Below are positions 46,661 to 55,940 of a stretch of 64,000 nucleotides of DNA, one piece after another. Numbering within the stretch: the stretch's first letter is position 1; the number at the start of each line of letters is the position of its first letter. Under the pieces are notes generated by a model, which made no database searches, was not told where the DNA came from, and saw only the letters and a list, made by a program, of their open reading frames with translations. The position numbers were made by a program, and so were the translations under genes. Source of the stretch: Diplocloster agilis (GTDB taxonomy: Bacteria; Bacillota; Clostridia; Lachnospirales; Lachnospiraceae); NCBI RefSeq assembly GCF_019042275.1, contig NZ_JAHQCW010000017.1, forward strand, positions 41,597 through 105,596. Reading direction: 5' to 3'.

Positions 46661-49168
46661 ATGGAAGACAATATTTTTGATAAAGTGCATGAAGTCGACC
46701 TAAAGAAGACCATGGAAACCTCCTACATAGACTATGCCATGAGTGTTATTGCAGCCAGGGCATTGCCGGATGTAAGAGACGGATTAAAACCGGTTCAGCG
46801 AAGAGTTCTGTACTCCATGATCGAACTGAACAACGGCCCCGACAAACCGCACCGTAAATGTGCGCGTATCGTCGGTGATACGATGGGTAAATACCATCCC
46901 CACGGCGACAGCTCGATCTATGGCGCCTTGGTCAATATGGCCCAGGAGTGGTCGACCAGATACCCCCTGGTGGATGGACATGGAAACTTTGGTTCCGTGG
47001 ACGGAGACGGCGCGGCCGCCATGCGTTACACGGAGGCCAGACTGAGCAAGATCTCCATGGAGATGCTGGCTGATATCAACAAAGACACAGTTGATTTCGT
47101 GCCAAACTTTGATGAAACAGAAAAAGAGCCTGCCGTACTTCCCTCCCGTTACCCGAACCTTTTGGTTAACGGAACTTCCGGGATTGCGGTCGGTATGGCT
47201 ACCAATATTCCGCCCCATAACCTGCGGGAGGTTATTAAAGCGGTGGTCAAAATAATCGATAACCGGGTCATAGAAGACCGGGACACCGAGATCGAAGAAT
47301 TGCTGCAGATTATCAAAGGGCCTGATTTCCCCACGGGAGCTATGATCCTTGGCACCAGAGGAATCGAGGAGGCCTACCGCACCGGCCGCGGTAAGATAAG
47401 GGTCCGCGCGGTCACGGATATTGAAACCATGGCCAACGGTAAGAGCCGGATCATCGTAACGGAACTTCCTTTTATGGTAAATAAGGCCCGTTTGATTGAA
47501 AAGATTGCCGAGCTGGTAAAAGAGAAAAAAGTAGACGGAATCACCGATCTGCGGGATGAATCCGACCGGGAAGGCATGCGCATCTGTATCGAACTGCGTA
47601 AGGATGTCAATGCCAATGTCATGCTGAATCAGCTGTACAAGCATACCCAGCTGCAGGACACCTTCGGGGTCATCATGCTGGCTCTTGTCAACAACCAGCC
47701 CAAGGTTATGAACTTGTCCCAGATTCTTCAGTTATACATCAAGCATCAGGAAGAAGTCGTAACCAGAAGAACCAAATACGAATTAAACAAAGCAGAAGAA
47801 CGGGCCCACATCTTGGAGGGTCTGCTGATTGCGCTGGATAATATAGACGAAGTAATCCAGATTATCCGTTCTTCCCAGAATACGGCTATAGCCAAAGAAC
47901 GCTTGATGGAACGGTTCTCTTTAAGCGACGCCCAGTCCCAGGCCATCGTGGACATGAGACTGCGTACGCTGACCGGTTTGGAACGGGAGAAGCTGGAAGC
48001 GGAATACCGGGAACTGATGGAGAAGATCGCTTATTTGAAATCCATCCTGGCGGATGAAAAGAAGCTGTTAGGCGTGATCAAAGAAGAAATCATGATCATT
48101 TCTGAAAAATACGGGGATGAGAGAAGAACCTCCATCGGATTCGACGAATTTGATATTTCCATGGAAGACCTGATACCGGTAGAAAATACCGTGATCGCTA
48201 TGACCAAACTGGGATATATCAAGCGGATGACTATAGATAACTTCCGCAGCCAGAATCGCGGAGGCAAAGGAATCCGTGGAATGCAGACCATCGATGAGGA
48301 CTATATCGAAGACCTGTTAATGACCACGACCCACCACTATATCATGTTCTTCACAAACAAGGGAAAGGTATACCGGTTAAAGGCCTACGAGATACCCGAA
48401 GCCAGCCGGACCGCCAGAGGGACCGCGATTATCAATCTGCTTCAGCTGACCCCCGGTGAAAATATCACGGCGGTTATCCCGATTCGGGAGTACAAGGTGG
48501 GAAGATATCTGTTCATGGCCACTAAGAACGGTATCGTTAAGAAAACGCCCATCACCGATTATGAAAATGTCAGAAAGACCGGATTAGCGGCTATCAACCT
48601 GAGAGAAGAAGATGAACTGATCGAAGTTAAATCCACCAACAATGAGAAAGACATCATTCTGGTGACCAAATATGGACAGTGTATCCGCTTTGATGAGAAA
48701 GATGTACGTCCGACCGGGCGCGCTTCCATGGGTGTAATCGGTATGAATCTCTCGGATGGGGATGAAGTGGTAGGAATGCAGCTGAATACCCAGGGCGAAT
48801 ATCTGCTGATCGTATCCGAATTCGGTATGGGCAAGCTGACCAGAGTGGATGAGTTTAACAGCCAGAACCGCGGCGGTAAAGGTGTGAAATGCTATAAGAT
48901 CATGGAAAAGACCGGAAACGTGGTCGGAGTGAAGGCGGTAAACGAGGACAATGAGATCATGCTGATTACGACCGAGGGTACGATTATCCGAATGGCCTGC
49001 AAAGGAATCTCCAAACTCGGACGCGTTACCTCCGGCGTAAAACTGATCAATATCGACCAGGAAAAGGATGTATCCGTAGCCAGCATCGCGAAAGTACGGG
49101 AAACCTCCGATAAGACCGAGGAAGATGTTCTTAAGCAATTGGAAGATGAGCTGAATAAAGAAGTTTGA
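46661..49168 (+). CDS. gyrA: DNA gyrase subunit A
   Basis: 835 residues. The catalytic tyrosine is Tyr123 in [12 protein letters not shown]. The quinolone region reads [17 protein letters not shown], with Ser84 at the E. coli Ser83 position and Gly88 at the E. coli Asp87 position. The C-terminal beta-pinwheel carries the GyrA box [15 protein letters not shown] repeats ([11 protein letters not shown] and [13 protein letters not shown]). It cuts and rejoins the G segment during supercoiling. A strong terminator follows. Confidence 0.98.
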   Translation: MEDNIFDKVHEVDLKKTMETSYIDYAMSVIAARALPDVRDGLKPVQRRVLYSMIELNNGPDKPHRKCARIVGDTMGKYHPHGDSSIYGALVNMAQEWSTRYPLVDGHGNFGSVDGDGAAAMRYTEARLSKISMEMLADINKDTVDFVPNFDETEKEPAVLPSRYPNLLVNGTSGIAVGMATNIPPHNLREVIKAVVKIIDNRVIEDRDTEIEELLQIIKGPDFPTGAMILGTRGIEEAYRTGRGKIRVRAVTDIETMANGKSRIIVTELPFMVNKARLIEKIAELVKEKKVDGITDLRDESDREGMRICIELRKDVNANVMLNQLYKHTQLQDTFGVIMLALVNNQPKVMNLSQILQLYIKHQEEVVTRRTKYELNKAEERAHILEGLLIALDNIDEVIQIIRSSQNTAIAKERLMERFSLSDAQSQAIVDMRLRTLTGLEREKLEAEYRELMEKIAYLKSILADEKKLLGVIKEEIMIISEKYGDERRTSIGFDEFDISMEDLIPVENTVIAMTKLGYIKRMTIDNFRSQNRGGKGIRGMQTIDEDYIEDLLMTTTHHYIMFFTNKGKVYRLKAYEIPEASRTARGTAIINLLQLTPGENITAVIPIREYKVGRYLFMATKNGIVKKTPITDYENVRKTGLAAINLREEDELIEVKSTNNEKDIILVTKYGQCIRFDEKDVRPTGRASMGVIGMNLSDGDEVVGMQLNTQGEYLLIVSEFGMGKLTRVDEFNSQNRGGKGVKCYKIMEKTGNVVGVKAVNEDNEIMLITTEGTIIRMACKGISKLGRVTSGVKLINIDQEKDVSVASIAKVRETSDKTEEDVLKQLEDELNKEV

Positions 49169-49185
49169 TAGAAAATTTGAAAATT

Positions 49186-49220
49186 GCCCTGCGCAGTTGG
49201 TTGCGCAGGGCATTTTTTTT
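49186..49220 (+). terminator. Terminator of the dnaA-gyrA gene block
   Basis: Perfect 10-bp stem GCCCTGCGCA (49186-49195)/TGCGCAGGGC (49202-49211), then A and eight T residues. Confidence 0.93.
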
Positions 49221-49344
49221 CCATAGAAAAGTGCGCCTATGGAAAAAAGTCCTCCGGGGAACGCACTGCGGCGGAAAGGAAGATGCCGCATACGCGGCCC
49301 TCCGCAGGCGGAGAGTTTCGCTTGCGAAACCCTTTTTTACTGGA
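49221..49344 (+). repeat. Run of further short hairpins after the gyrA terminator
   Basis: CCATAG/CTATGG (49221-49242), GCGGC/GCCGC (around 49268-49289), a CTCCGC-rich stretch, and GTTTCGC/GCGAAAC (around 49315-49330) followed by six T residues, which could be a second terminator for either strand. Together these form a small composite hairpin array between gyrA and the convergent lipase gene. Confidence 0.6.
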
Positions 49345-50196
49345 TTATGAGAGTTCCAGGAATTTCTTCAGATCCTCATAGCAATTGGCGGCGTCCTGGT
49401 AGCCCGTTTCATACAGGGACTTTAATTTCTCTTTATCTTTTTCGATTCTGCGGATCTTAACCGGTTCTTTTGGCTGAATAACGAAGGCGTGGCCGGCCTC
49501 TTTTTCTTTCTCTATAAAATCCAGCGTGTTGTTATAATGGATATGGCGGCGTGCCATCTGTTTTACCAGGTTCGGGTACTCTTTGTATTTGCGGTCCAGT
49601 ATGGGCAGCAGTTTATTTGGGCTTTTTCTGTAGGAGGGATCTCTGGTCAGGATGAGCACATTCTTTTTGTGTCCGTCCTGTATGGATTTTCGGATGGGAA
49701 TGGAATCTGCGATTCCTCCGTCCAGGTATTCGTTGTCTCCGATTTTTACATTTCGGGACAAAAGGGGAAGCGAACTGGAAGCCTGGATGGCTATGATGTC
49801 TTTTCTGGAATCTTTGATCGGAATATACTCCGCTTTTCCGGTGGTTATATTGGTGACTACGGCGTAAAAGGTACCGTCATATTTATCTACTGTGTCATAA
49901 TCATAGGGATTTAGTTCGTCCGGGATCAGATGGTAACACATGTCGGCTCCGAACATATCTCCGGTTTGAATTAAACTTTTCAGGCTGCAGTATCTGGGAT
50001 CGTCCAGATAGTCTACGCTGATCGCATATGCACGGCCTCTTTGTCTGGATATATAACTGCAGGCATGGCAGGAACCCGCCGATACACCATAACAGTTTTT
50101 AAATTCCAGATCCTGATCCAAAAAGAAATCTAAGACTCCGGCAGTATAGATACCCCGCATGCCGCCGCCTTCCAGTATCAAACCAATATCACGCAT
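49345..50196 (-). CDS. Patatin-like phospholipase / serine hydrolase
   Basis: 283 residues from ATG 50196, nine bases after GGAG; an upstream start at 50229 is weaker. Oxyanion loop GLILEGGGMRGIYTAGVLD, nucleophile elbow YGVSAGSCHACS (GxSxG) and the catalytic aspartate in EYLDGGIADSIPI, the Ser-Asp dyad of patatins. Likely a cytoplasmic or membrane-associated acyl hydrolase (YjjU/RssA type); substrate unknown. It is divergent from the DUF2975 gene; the shared region contains short tandem repeats of GTTTAGTGTTTGC. Confidence 0.88.
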   Translation of the reverse strand: MRDIGLILEGGGMRGIYTAGVLDFFLDQDLEFKNCYGVSAGSCHACSYISRQRGRAYAISVDYLDDPRYCSLKSLIQTGDMFGADMCYHLIPDELNPYDYDTVDKYDGTFYAVVTNITTGKAEYIPIKDSRKDIIAIQASSSLPLLSRNVKIGDNEYLDGGIADSIPIRKSIQDGHKKNVLILTRDPSYRKSPNKLLPILDRKYKEYPNLVKQMARRHIHYNNTLDFIEKEKEAGHAFVIQPKEPVKIRRIEKDKEKLKSLYETGYQDAANCYEDLKKFLELS

Positions 50197-50382
50197 ACTA
50201 TTCATCTCCATTAAGTTTAGTGTTTGCAAAGTTTAGTGTTTGCAAAATTTCATGTTTGCATTATATATTTCCATGTTGTCTTAAAACAAGTCCGCTGTCT
50301 TATATTATAGGTCTGCGGTTTCTGAAAATCAACAAATAAATTGATATTTAATAAATATTTATTGTTTTTCGATAAATACATA

Positions 50383-50411
50383 TTGATTTTCATAACAGGT
50401 TATGATATATT
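50383..50411 (+). promoter_or_regulatory. Promoter and possible operator of the DUF2975/XRE unit
   Basis: TTGATT (50383-50388), 17 bases, TATATT (50406-50411). Just upstream is a perfect 14-bp palindrome AATAAATATTTATT (50350-50363), a candidate binding site for the HTH protein encoded two genes downstream. Confidence 0.5.
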
Positions 50412-50453
50412 CCAGATAAAGGAAGATGCATTTTCTATCAGAGGAGGATTTTT

Positions 50454-50903
50454 ATGATTTCGAAAAAACTGGTGATGTTTGTTAAGTATCTGCTGGATTT
50501 TATGTTTTATAGCGGGTATCTTGTCTGTTTTACGCTTCCGGTATCTTTTAAAATAATAGGGCGCTGGTATCCAACTTTCCGGGATTATTATATACAGATG
50601 TGTATCTTGTTTTTTTGTTCCGGAATCGTAGCGGTATGGATTATCGGGGAACTCAGAAAGATATTTCGGACGGTTATTCAGGAAAACTGCTTTGTTCATG
50701 AGAATGTGAATAGCCTTAAGAAAATGGGGGTACTCAGCCTCATTATCTGCGGCATTACTCTGATCCGGCTGATTTTCGTCATCACTCCGGCAACCCTGAT
50801 CATTATACTGGTATTTTTTGTTGCCGGTTTGTTCAGTATTGTTCTCTCCCAGGTTTTTGCTCAGGCCGTTTCTTACAAAGAAGAAAATGACCTGACTATT
50901 TAG
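50454..50903 (+). CDS. DUF2975-like membrane protein
   Basis: 149 residues with four predicted membrane segments (about 13-33, 47-67, 93-112, 115-136) and the DUF2975 mark IQENCFVHENVNSLKKMGVL. These genes occur as pairs with a small Cro/C1-type regulator, here 10 bases downstream. The pair is thought to be a membrane sensor or modulator with its regulator; what it responds to is unknown. A promoter is seen upstream at 50383-50411. Confidence 0.82.
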   Translation: MISKKLVMFVKYLLDFMFYSGYLVCFTLPVSFKIIGRWYPTFRDYYIQMCILFFCSGIVAVWIIGELRKIFRTVIQENCFVHENVNSLKKMGVLSLIICGITLIRLIFVITPATLIIILVFFVAGLFSIVLSQVFAQAVSYKEENDLTI

Positions 50904-50913
50904 GAGGTGCCTC

Positions 50914-51132
50914 ATGGGAATTGTAGTGAACCTGGATGTGATGATGGCGAAGAGGAAGATGGGATTGACGGAGCTAGCCGATAAAGTGGATATTACAATG
51001 GCGAATTTAAGCATTCTGAAAAATAATAAAGCAAAGGCGGTACGGTTTACGACCTTGGAAGCGATTTGCGAAGCGCTGGACTGCCAGCCCGGCGACATAT
51101 TGGAATATGTGGATGATAAGCCAAAGCCGTAA
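50914..51132 (+). CDS. Small XRE-family (Cro/C1) regulator, YozG-like
   Basis: 72 residues. Helix-turn-helix MGLTELADKVDITMANLSIL, then FTTLEAICEALDCQPGDILE, which is the typical YozG form. It has an AGGAGG site and follows the DUF2975 gene by 10 bases. It probably binds the operon's own promoter region, where an AT-rich palindrome is present. Confidence 0.9.
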   Translation: MGIVVNLDVMMAKRKMGLTELADKVDITMANLSILKNNKAKAVRFTTLEAICEALDCQPGDILEYVDDKPKP

Positions 51133-51156
51133 GCATACGGCGGATAGGAGAGTAGT

Positions 51157-52677
51157 ATGAAAGAAAAATTAGAGTCACGATACGGATACTTTATGATTTC
51201 CAGTATAATATATGGTTTCTTTTTTACATTCTGTCTGTACCGGAATCTGCATGGGATCACATTGCCCTTCTGGGTGGCTGGTACGCTTGCATATTTTATA
51301 CTGGCTTTTCGGCAGCTGGAATTAAAGATCAAAAAAGACACTGTATTTTATGCGGCGGCAGCGCTGCTGCTGGGGATTTCATCGGTGTTGACGGATGACC
51401 TGTTTCTTCACTTTTTTAATATGGCCGGTATCCTGCTCCTGCTTGGCGTCAGTCTGCTTTATCAGATGTATGAGGAGAGAAAGTGGGGATTCGGAAGATT
51501 TATCATGAATATTTCGACCTTTTTCTGGGATATTATGGAGAGCATCGCGCTTCCCTTTTCCCAGACCGGGAAATTTTTCAAAAAGAAATCGGGGCAGGAG
51601 AACAAAAAACTGAAATATGTATTGTTAGGAATTCTGATAGCGCTTCCGCTGTTCCTGATTGTTGTTCTGATGTTAGTCAGCGCGGACAGGATCTTTTATG
51701 AAATGGTTTCAAAGGCGCTGAGTTATATTCGGATTGATATGAATATTGTATTCATTATCTGTATGATATTTCTTGGAATCATACTGATTTATGCCGCAGT
51801 GGGCGGTTTGGTTAATTACCGGCTGAAAGAAGATCAGCCCGCGTGTAAAAACCAGGAACCTATTATAGCGATTACGTTTACATCCATTTTGTGCGCGGTT
51901 TATCTGATTTTTTGCGGAATCCAGGTAGTGTATTTATTTGCGCAGGGAGTGACAGGACTGCCCGGTGATTTCACCTATGCGGAATATGCCAGAAGAGGAT
52001 TTTTCGAGCTGCTTTTCGTCAGTATTCTAAACTTCGCTATGGTCATTATTTGCAACACGTTCTTCCGTGATCACAAGGCGCTGAAGGTGTTATTGACCAT
52101 TATATCCGTCTGCAATTATATTCTGATCGCTTCTTCCATCTATCGGATGATTCTGTATGTTGCGGTTTATCATCTGACCTACTTAAGGGTATTGGTACTG
52201 TGGTTTTTGATCCTGCTGGCGTTCTTTATGGCGGGCGCCCTGATCTGCGTATACAGGAGTAAATTCCGTCTGTTTTTTTACTGTATGATCGTACTGACCA
52301 TCGGCTATCTGGGATTCTCCTTTGCGAGACCGGATTATCTGATTGCCAACTATAACCTGGCCCACATGGAAGTGATGCATATAGATGATATCCATTATCT
52401 GATGAACAGCCTTTCAGACGATGCCGCGCCGGCTATCGCCAAATTAGACCCTGAAAATATAGAGGGGGCCAGCCGTGTATATTCGGACGCCTTTAGTTTT
52501 GACGCCCAACAGACCCGCAAGATGGAATTCTATGATTATTTTTATAAATTGGATGAGAAATACCAAAGCTCCTGGAGAAAATACAACTTCTCTGAACACA
52601 AAGCACAAATAGCCGCAGTTCAGTACCTGGAGAAACATGAAGAAGACAAAAAGTTATTGAAAGTAGATTTCAATTAA
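51157..52677 (+). CDS. DUF4153-like (DUF4173) polytopic membrane protein
   Basis: 506 residues with about ten membrane spans from residue 15 to 400, and a soluble C-terminal part. Motifs such as GISSVLTDDLFLHFFN, RRGFFELLFVSILNFAMVII and the late FARPDYLIANYNLAHM agree with the DUF4153/DUF4173 family. In this family the latter motif is the conserved C-terminal mark. It follows the DUF2975/XRE pair in the same direction, so it may be under the same control. Role unknown; perhaps envelope-related. Confidence 0.8.
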   Translation: MKEKLESRYGYFMISSIIYGFFFTFCLYRNLHGITLPFWVAGTLAYFILAFRQLELKIKKDTVFYAAAALLLGISSVLTDDLFLHFFNMAGILLLLGVSLLYQMYEERKWGFGRFIMNISTFFWDIMESIALPFSQTGKFFKKKSGQENKKLKYVLLGILIALPLFLIVVLMLVSADRIFYEMVSKALSYIRIDMNIVFIICMIFLGIILIYAAVGGLVNYRLKEDQPACKNQEPIIAITFTSILCAVYLIFCGIQVVYLFAQGVTGLPGDFTYAEYARRGFFELLFVSILNFAMVIICNTFFRDHKALKVLLTIISVCNYILIASSIYRMILYVAVYHLTYLRVLVLWFLILLAFFMAGALICVYRSKFRLFFYCMIVLTIGYLGFSFARPDYLIANYNLAHMEVMHIDDIHYLMNSLSDDAAPAIAKLDPENIEGASRVYSDAFSFDAQQTRKMEFYDYFYKLDEKYQSSWRKYNFSEHKAQIAAVQYLEKHEEDKKLLKVDFN

Positions 52678-52749
52678 GAACATAGAAGATGAATGAAGAT
52701 CCGGAAGAGAAAGCTCTGCCCCGGAAAGGGGAAAAAGGAGGGAATCCGG

Positions 52750-53211
52750 TTGAAACTTAAAAATAAAAACAAAGTATTTATCATAGCTCTTATGGCGGTA
52801 ATTCTTATCCTTTTTCTAGTAATCATCCCTATGTTTTGGAAGCGCCAAAACGATTCCAAAAGGGTGATAGCCATAAACTGGGGAATCCGTATTCCGGATA
52901 CCAGTGAGGAAATATATGAAAAAGAAAGCCCGGCCGGGTTTCACGGTGATAATGACAGATATAACATATTTAAAATAAAAATGGATCAGCAGACCACGGA
53001 TTTTATAATAAATATGAATACAGGGAATCATACCGGGCTTCAGGAATATGTGCGGACAATACTTAAAACGCTGGAAATACCTGAGGAATATAGCCCTCAG
53101 ATGGAACAGAAACCGATATGGATACTGTATTCAAAAAACGAGTGGGACAAAATAGCGGTTCTGTATATGGAAAAGGAACAAAGACTGTACGTTATGGAAC
53201 ATTTTCAGTAG
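52750..53211 (+). CDS. Unknown membrane-anchored protein (153 aa)
   Basis: The likely start is TTG 52750, eight bases after AAGGAGG; an ATG at 52693 in frame has no such site. One N-terminal anchor (residues about 9-30, VFIIALMAVILILFLVIIPMFW) precedes an extracytoplasmic domain (VIAINWGIRIPDTSEEIYEK, FIINMNTGNHTGLQEYV). I do not recognise the family. It may be in the operon of the DUF4153 gene (72-base gap) and accompany it in the envelope. Confidence 0.6.
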   Translation: MKLKNKNKVFIIALMAVILILFLVIIPMFWKRQNDSKRVIAINWGIRIPDTSEEIYEKESPAGFHGDNDRYNIFKIKMDQQTTDFIINMNTGNHTGLQEYVRTILKTLEIPEEYSPQMEQKPIWILYSKNEWDKIAVLYMEKEQRLYVMEHFQ

Positions 53212-53216
53212 ATTAT

Positions 53217-53323
53217 GGGCGGGTTCGCAGCATTCGCAGCTCAAATAATGTATACTTAACAGTATCCCATTAATACATGCCCTTCGGGCGGGTTCGCAGC
53301 ATTCGCTGCTCAATAATGTATAA
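53217..53323. repeat. Two direct repeats of about 37 bp
   Basis: GGGCGGGTTCGCAGCATTCG is followed by (A/T)GCTCAA(A)TAATGTATA in both copies (about 53217-53254 and 53286-53323). The second copy has a GCAGC/GCTGC hairpin and a preceding GCCC/GGGC stem. No gene or promoter signal was resolved in them. Confidence 0.65.
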
Positions 53324-53396
53324 GTTCAGGTGCAGTTAGAAAAACTATCAAGACAGCAAATATTTTAACGCTTTCAATCTGAAAGGAGGTGGTCCT

Positions 53397-55519
53397 GTGG
53401 ACAATCGTACAAAAATACCCAATAGGTTAATCAATGAAAAATCCCCCTATCTGCTGCAGCATGCTTATAATCCGGTGCAGTGGTACCCCTGGGGTGAGGA
53501 AGCATTTGAGAAAGCAAGGCATGAAGACAAGCCTGTTTTCCTATCTATTGGGTACAGCTGACCTGTCTGCAAGGATGTACGTGTCATTGGTGTCATGTAA
53601 TGGAACAGGAATCATTTGAAAATGAAAAAATTGCGGAGCTCTTAAACCGAGAATACGTATGTGTAAAAGTAGACAGAGAGGAGCGGCCGGATGTGGATTC
53701 TGTATACATGTCTGTCTGCCAGGCTATGAACGGGCAGGGCGGATGGCCGCTGACGATTCTTATGACCCCTGATTGCAGGCCGTTTTTCTCCGGCACATAC
53801 TTACCTCCCAGAGCGCGGTACGGCAGAGCCGGACTGACAGAGCTGCTGCGCGCGGCGGCGAAGCAGTGGAAAGAAAACAGACAAACCCTCCTGGAAAATG
53901 CAGGACAGATCGAAACATATCTGAAAGAACAGGAACGCAGGATCGTATCGGCACAACCTTCGATGGCAATGGTCCATCAGGCATTTCGAATCTTTGCAGA
54001 TAATTTTGATCAAAAAAATGGCGGCTTTGGCGGCGCGCCCAAATTTCCAACCCCCCATAACCTGATATTTCTGATGGATTATGCCGTCAGGGAGAAAAAT
54101 AAGGAAGCCATGTCCATGGCGGAAACGACTCTGATACAGATGTACCGCGGCGGGATCTTCGATCACATCGGGGGAGGATTCTCCAGATACTCCACAGACG
54201 AACGATGGCTGGTACCCCATTTTGAGAAGATGCTATATGACAATGCGCTGCTAGTGATGGCCTATGTGCAGGCTTACGGATTAACCGGCCGTAATATATA
54301 CGCAGAGGTTGCCATTGAGATTCTAAGTTATGTGGAAAATGAACTTACGGACAAGCAGGGAGGATTCTACTGTGGGCAGGATGCGGACAGCGACGGAGTG
54401 GAAGGGAAATACTATGTGTTTATCCCAAACGAAATCAAGGACATCCTGGGCACAGACGAGGGCGAGCGCTTTTGCAGAAAATATGGAATTACCGGACGCG
54501 GAAATTTTGAAGGAAAGAGTATCCCGAATTTGCTGGAAAATGAAGCGTTTGAAGAAATCCCCGACCAACAATTTGCATGCAGAAAAAACAAAAATACCGC
54601 CTGCGAAGACAACAGAAAAGAAAATATCAAAAAACTATATAAATACCGGATCAGCCGGACCCATCTCCACAAGGATGATAAGATCCTGGTTTCCTGGAAC
54701 GGCTGGATGATTTGCGCATGTGTCAAGGCGGGAGCAGTGCTAAAAGAAAAGAAATATATAGACCTGGCAGTACGGGCGGAAGCATTTATCCATCAGACCC
54801 TGATGAAAAATGGACGGCTGCAGGTACGTTACCGGGACGGCGACACCACCGGGGAAGGAAAATTGGATGACTACGCCTGCTACATTCTGGCGCTGCTTGA
54901 ACTATATAAAGTAACCTTCCGGACCGATTACCTAAGCCGCGCGTCCCTCCTGGCACAGACCATGCTGCAACAATTCTTCGACGGCCAACGGGGAGGCTTC
55001 TATCTGTACGCCGACGATGCGGAACAGCTTATTGTGAGGACAAAAGAAAATTATGACGGAGCCATGCCATCAGGAAATTCCACAGCGGCCCGTGTTCTTC
55101 AGACCCTTTCGGAAATTACCGGCCTGACCAAATGGCAGGAAGCATTGGAAAAACAGATGAGTTACTTAGCCGGCGCCATGGAAAGCTATCCGTCCGGCCA
55201 CAGTTACGCGCTTTTGACCATAATGAATATCCTGCATCCCGCTAAAGAACTACTATGCACAATACCCGCAGACGCTAACCCGGACAATTCAAACGAAGTA
55301 CTGAAACAACTGAGCTATCTGTCTGAAACCGTACCAAACCTGACCGTTATAGTAAAAACAACAGCAAACGCAAATGAACTTAAAAAACTTGCCCCCTACA
55401 CCGAGAACTATCCGGTCACCAAATCCGGCATACAATTTTACCTCTGTACCGCCAACAACTGTATGCCCCTGGTCTCCAACCTGGACCAGCTGATGAAAGA
55501 CCTGGAAGTACACATATAA
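53397..55519 (+). pseudogene. DUF255 / YyaL-like thioredoxin-domain protein, interrupted by a 20-bp insertion
   Basis: A good start (GTG 53397 after AAAGGAGG) opens a frame [20 protein letters not shown]...FLSIGYS, which then hits TGA at 53559-53561. The expected active-site continuation TCHWCHVMEQESFENEK resumes at 53579 in another frame. The extra 20 bases (53559-53578) are flanked by GTAC at 53552-53555 and 53577-53580. The rest (from 53579 or reinitiation at ATG 53600, to 55519) is intact: thioredoxin-like DREERPDVDSVYM, GGWPLTILMTPD, then a helical-barrel part (RGGIFDHIGGGFSRYSTDE, HFEKMLYDNALLV, GGFYCGQDADSDGVEG). The family is of unclear enzymatic function. A 639-residue protein without CHWC could still be made from 53600. 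Confidence 0.85.
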
Positions 55520-55630
55520 ACATTTCTTGACCAACCCCAAATTTGGTTTTATTATAAACTATAATAACAATCATAAAACAGAAATCTCCCTCACCCCAAA
55601 GTTTCATCCATCAAAGCTAAAGCCAAAGCA

Positions 55631-55906
55631 GGGGAAGAAGGGAGGCTGCGTGCTGCGGGTTTCCGGGAGAAGGCGGGTTCGCGCTGTGGTCCTCGGGAAA
55701 AAATCCCCGGGTAAAAAAGCATGGCCGAATAGCGTAGGGAGACTCAAGTAAGAATGGCGGCTCACACGCCGGCATTCTTACTGTTTTCAGAGGCTCCCGG
55801 AGCTGTATATGAGGTTGCTTTTTAACCCGGGGATTTTTTCCCGAGGGCCACAGCGCGAACCCGCCTTCTCCCGGAAACCCGCAGCACGCAGCCTCCCTTC
55901 TTCCCC
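55631..55906. repeat. 276-bp near-perfect palindrome with nested inner hairpins
   Basis: Arms 55631-55721 and 55816-55906 are reverse complements over about 91 bp with only a few mismatches. The middle is itself paired: GGGAGACTC with GAGGCTCCC, then AGTAAGAATG (55747-55756)/CATTCTTACT (55773-55782) with an internal CGGC/GCCG. The whole unit is one long hairpin. It lies 35 bases upstream of the fumarase alpha start. It may be a MITE, or a folded leader/terminator between the interrupted gene and the fumarase. The short frames across it are considered spurious. Confidence 0.88.
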
Positions 55907-55940
55907 GGACCTTAGAATAAGAAAAACGGAGGACCCACCC

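Noticed and set aside
48584..49291. 235-codon minus-strand frame at the gyrA end
   Set aside because: Antisense to gyrA and its terminator; no domain or start context.
53559..53561. TGA in the DUF255 gene as a selenocysteine codon
   Set aside because: Read-through would give only 13 more codons before another stop, and the family active site resumes in a different frame 20 bases later.
55527..55751. Short plus-strand frame running into the 276-bp palindrome
   Set aside because: Basic, low-complexity translation of the palindrome arm; the fumarase gene has a well-supported start at 55941.
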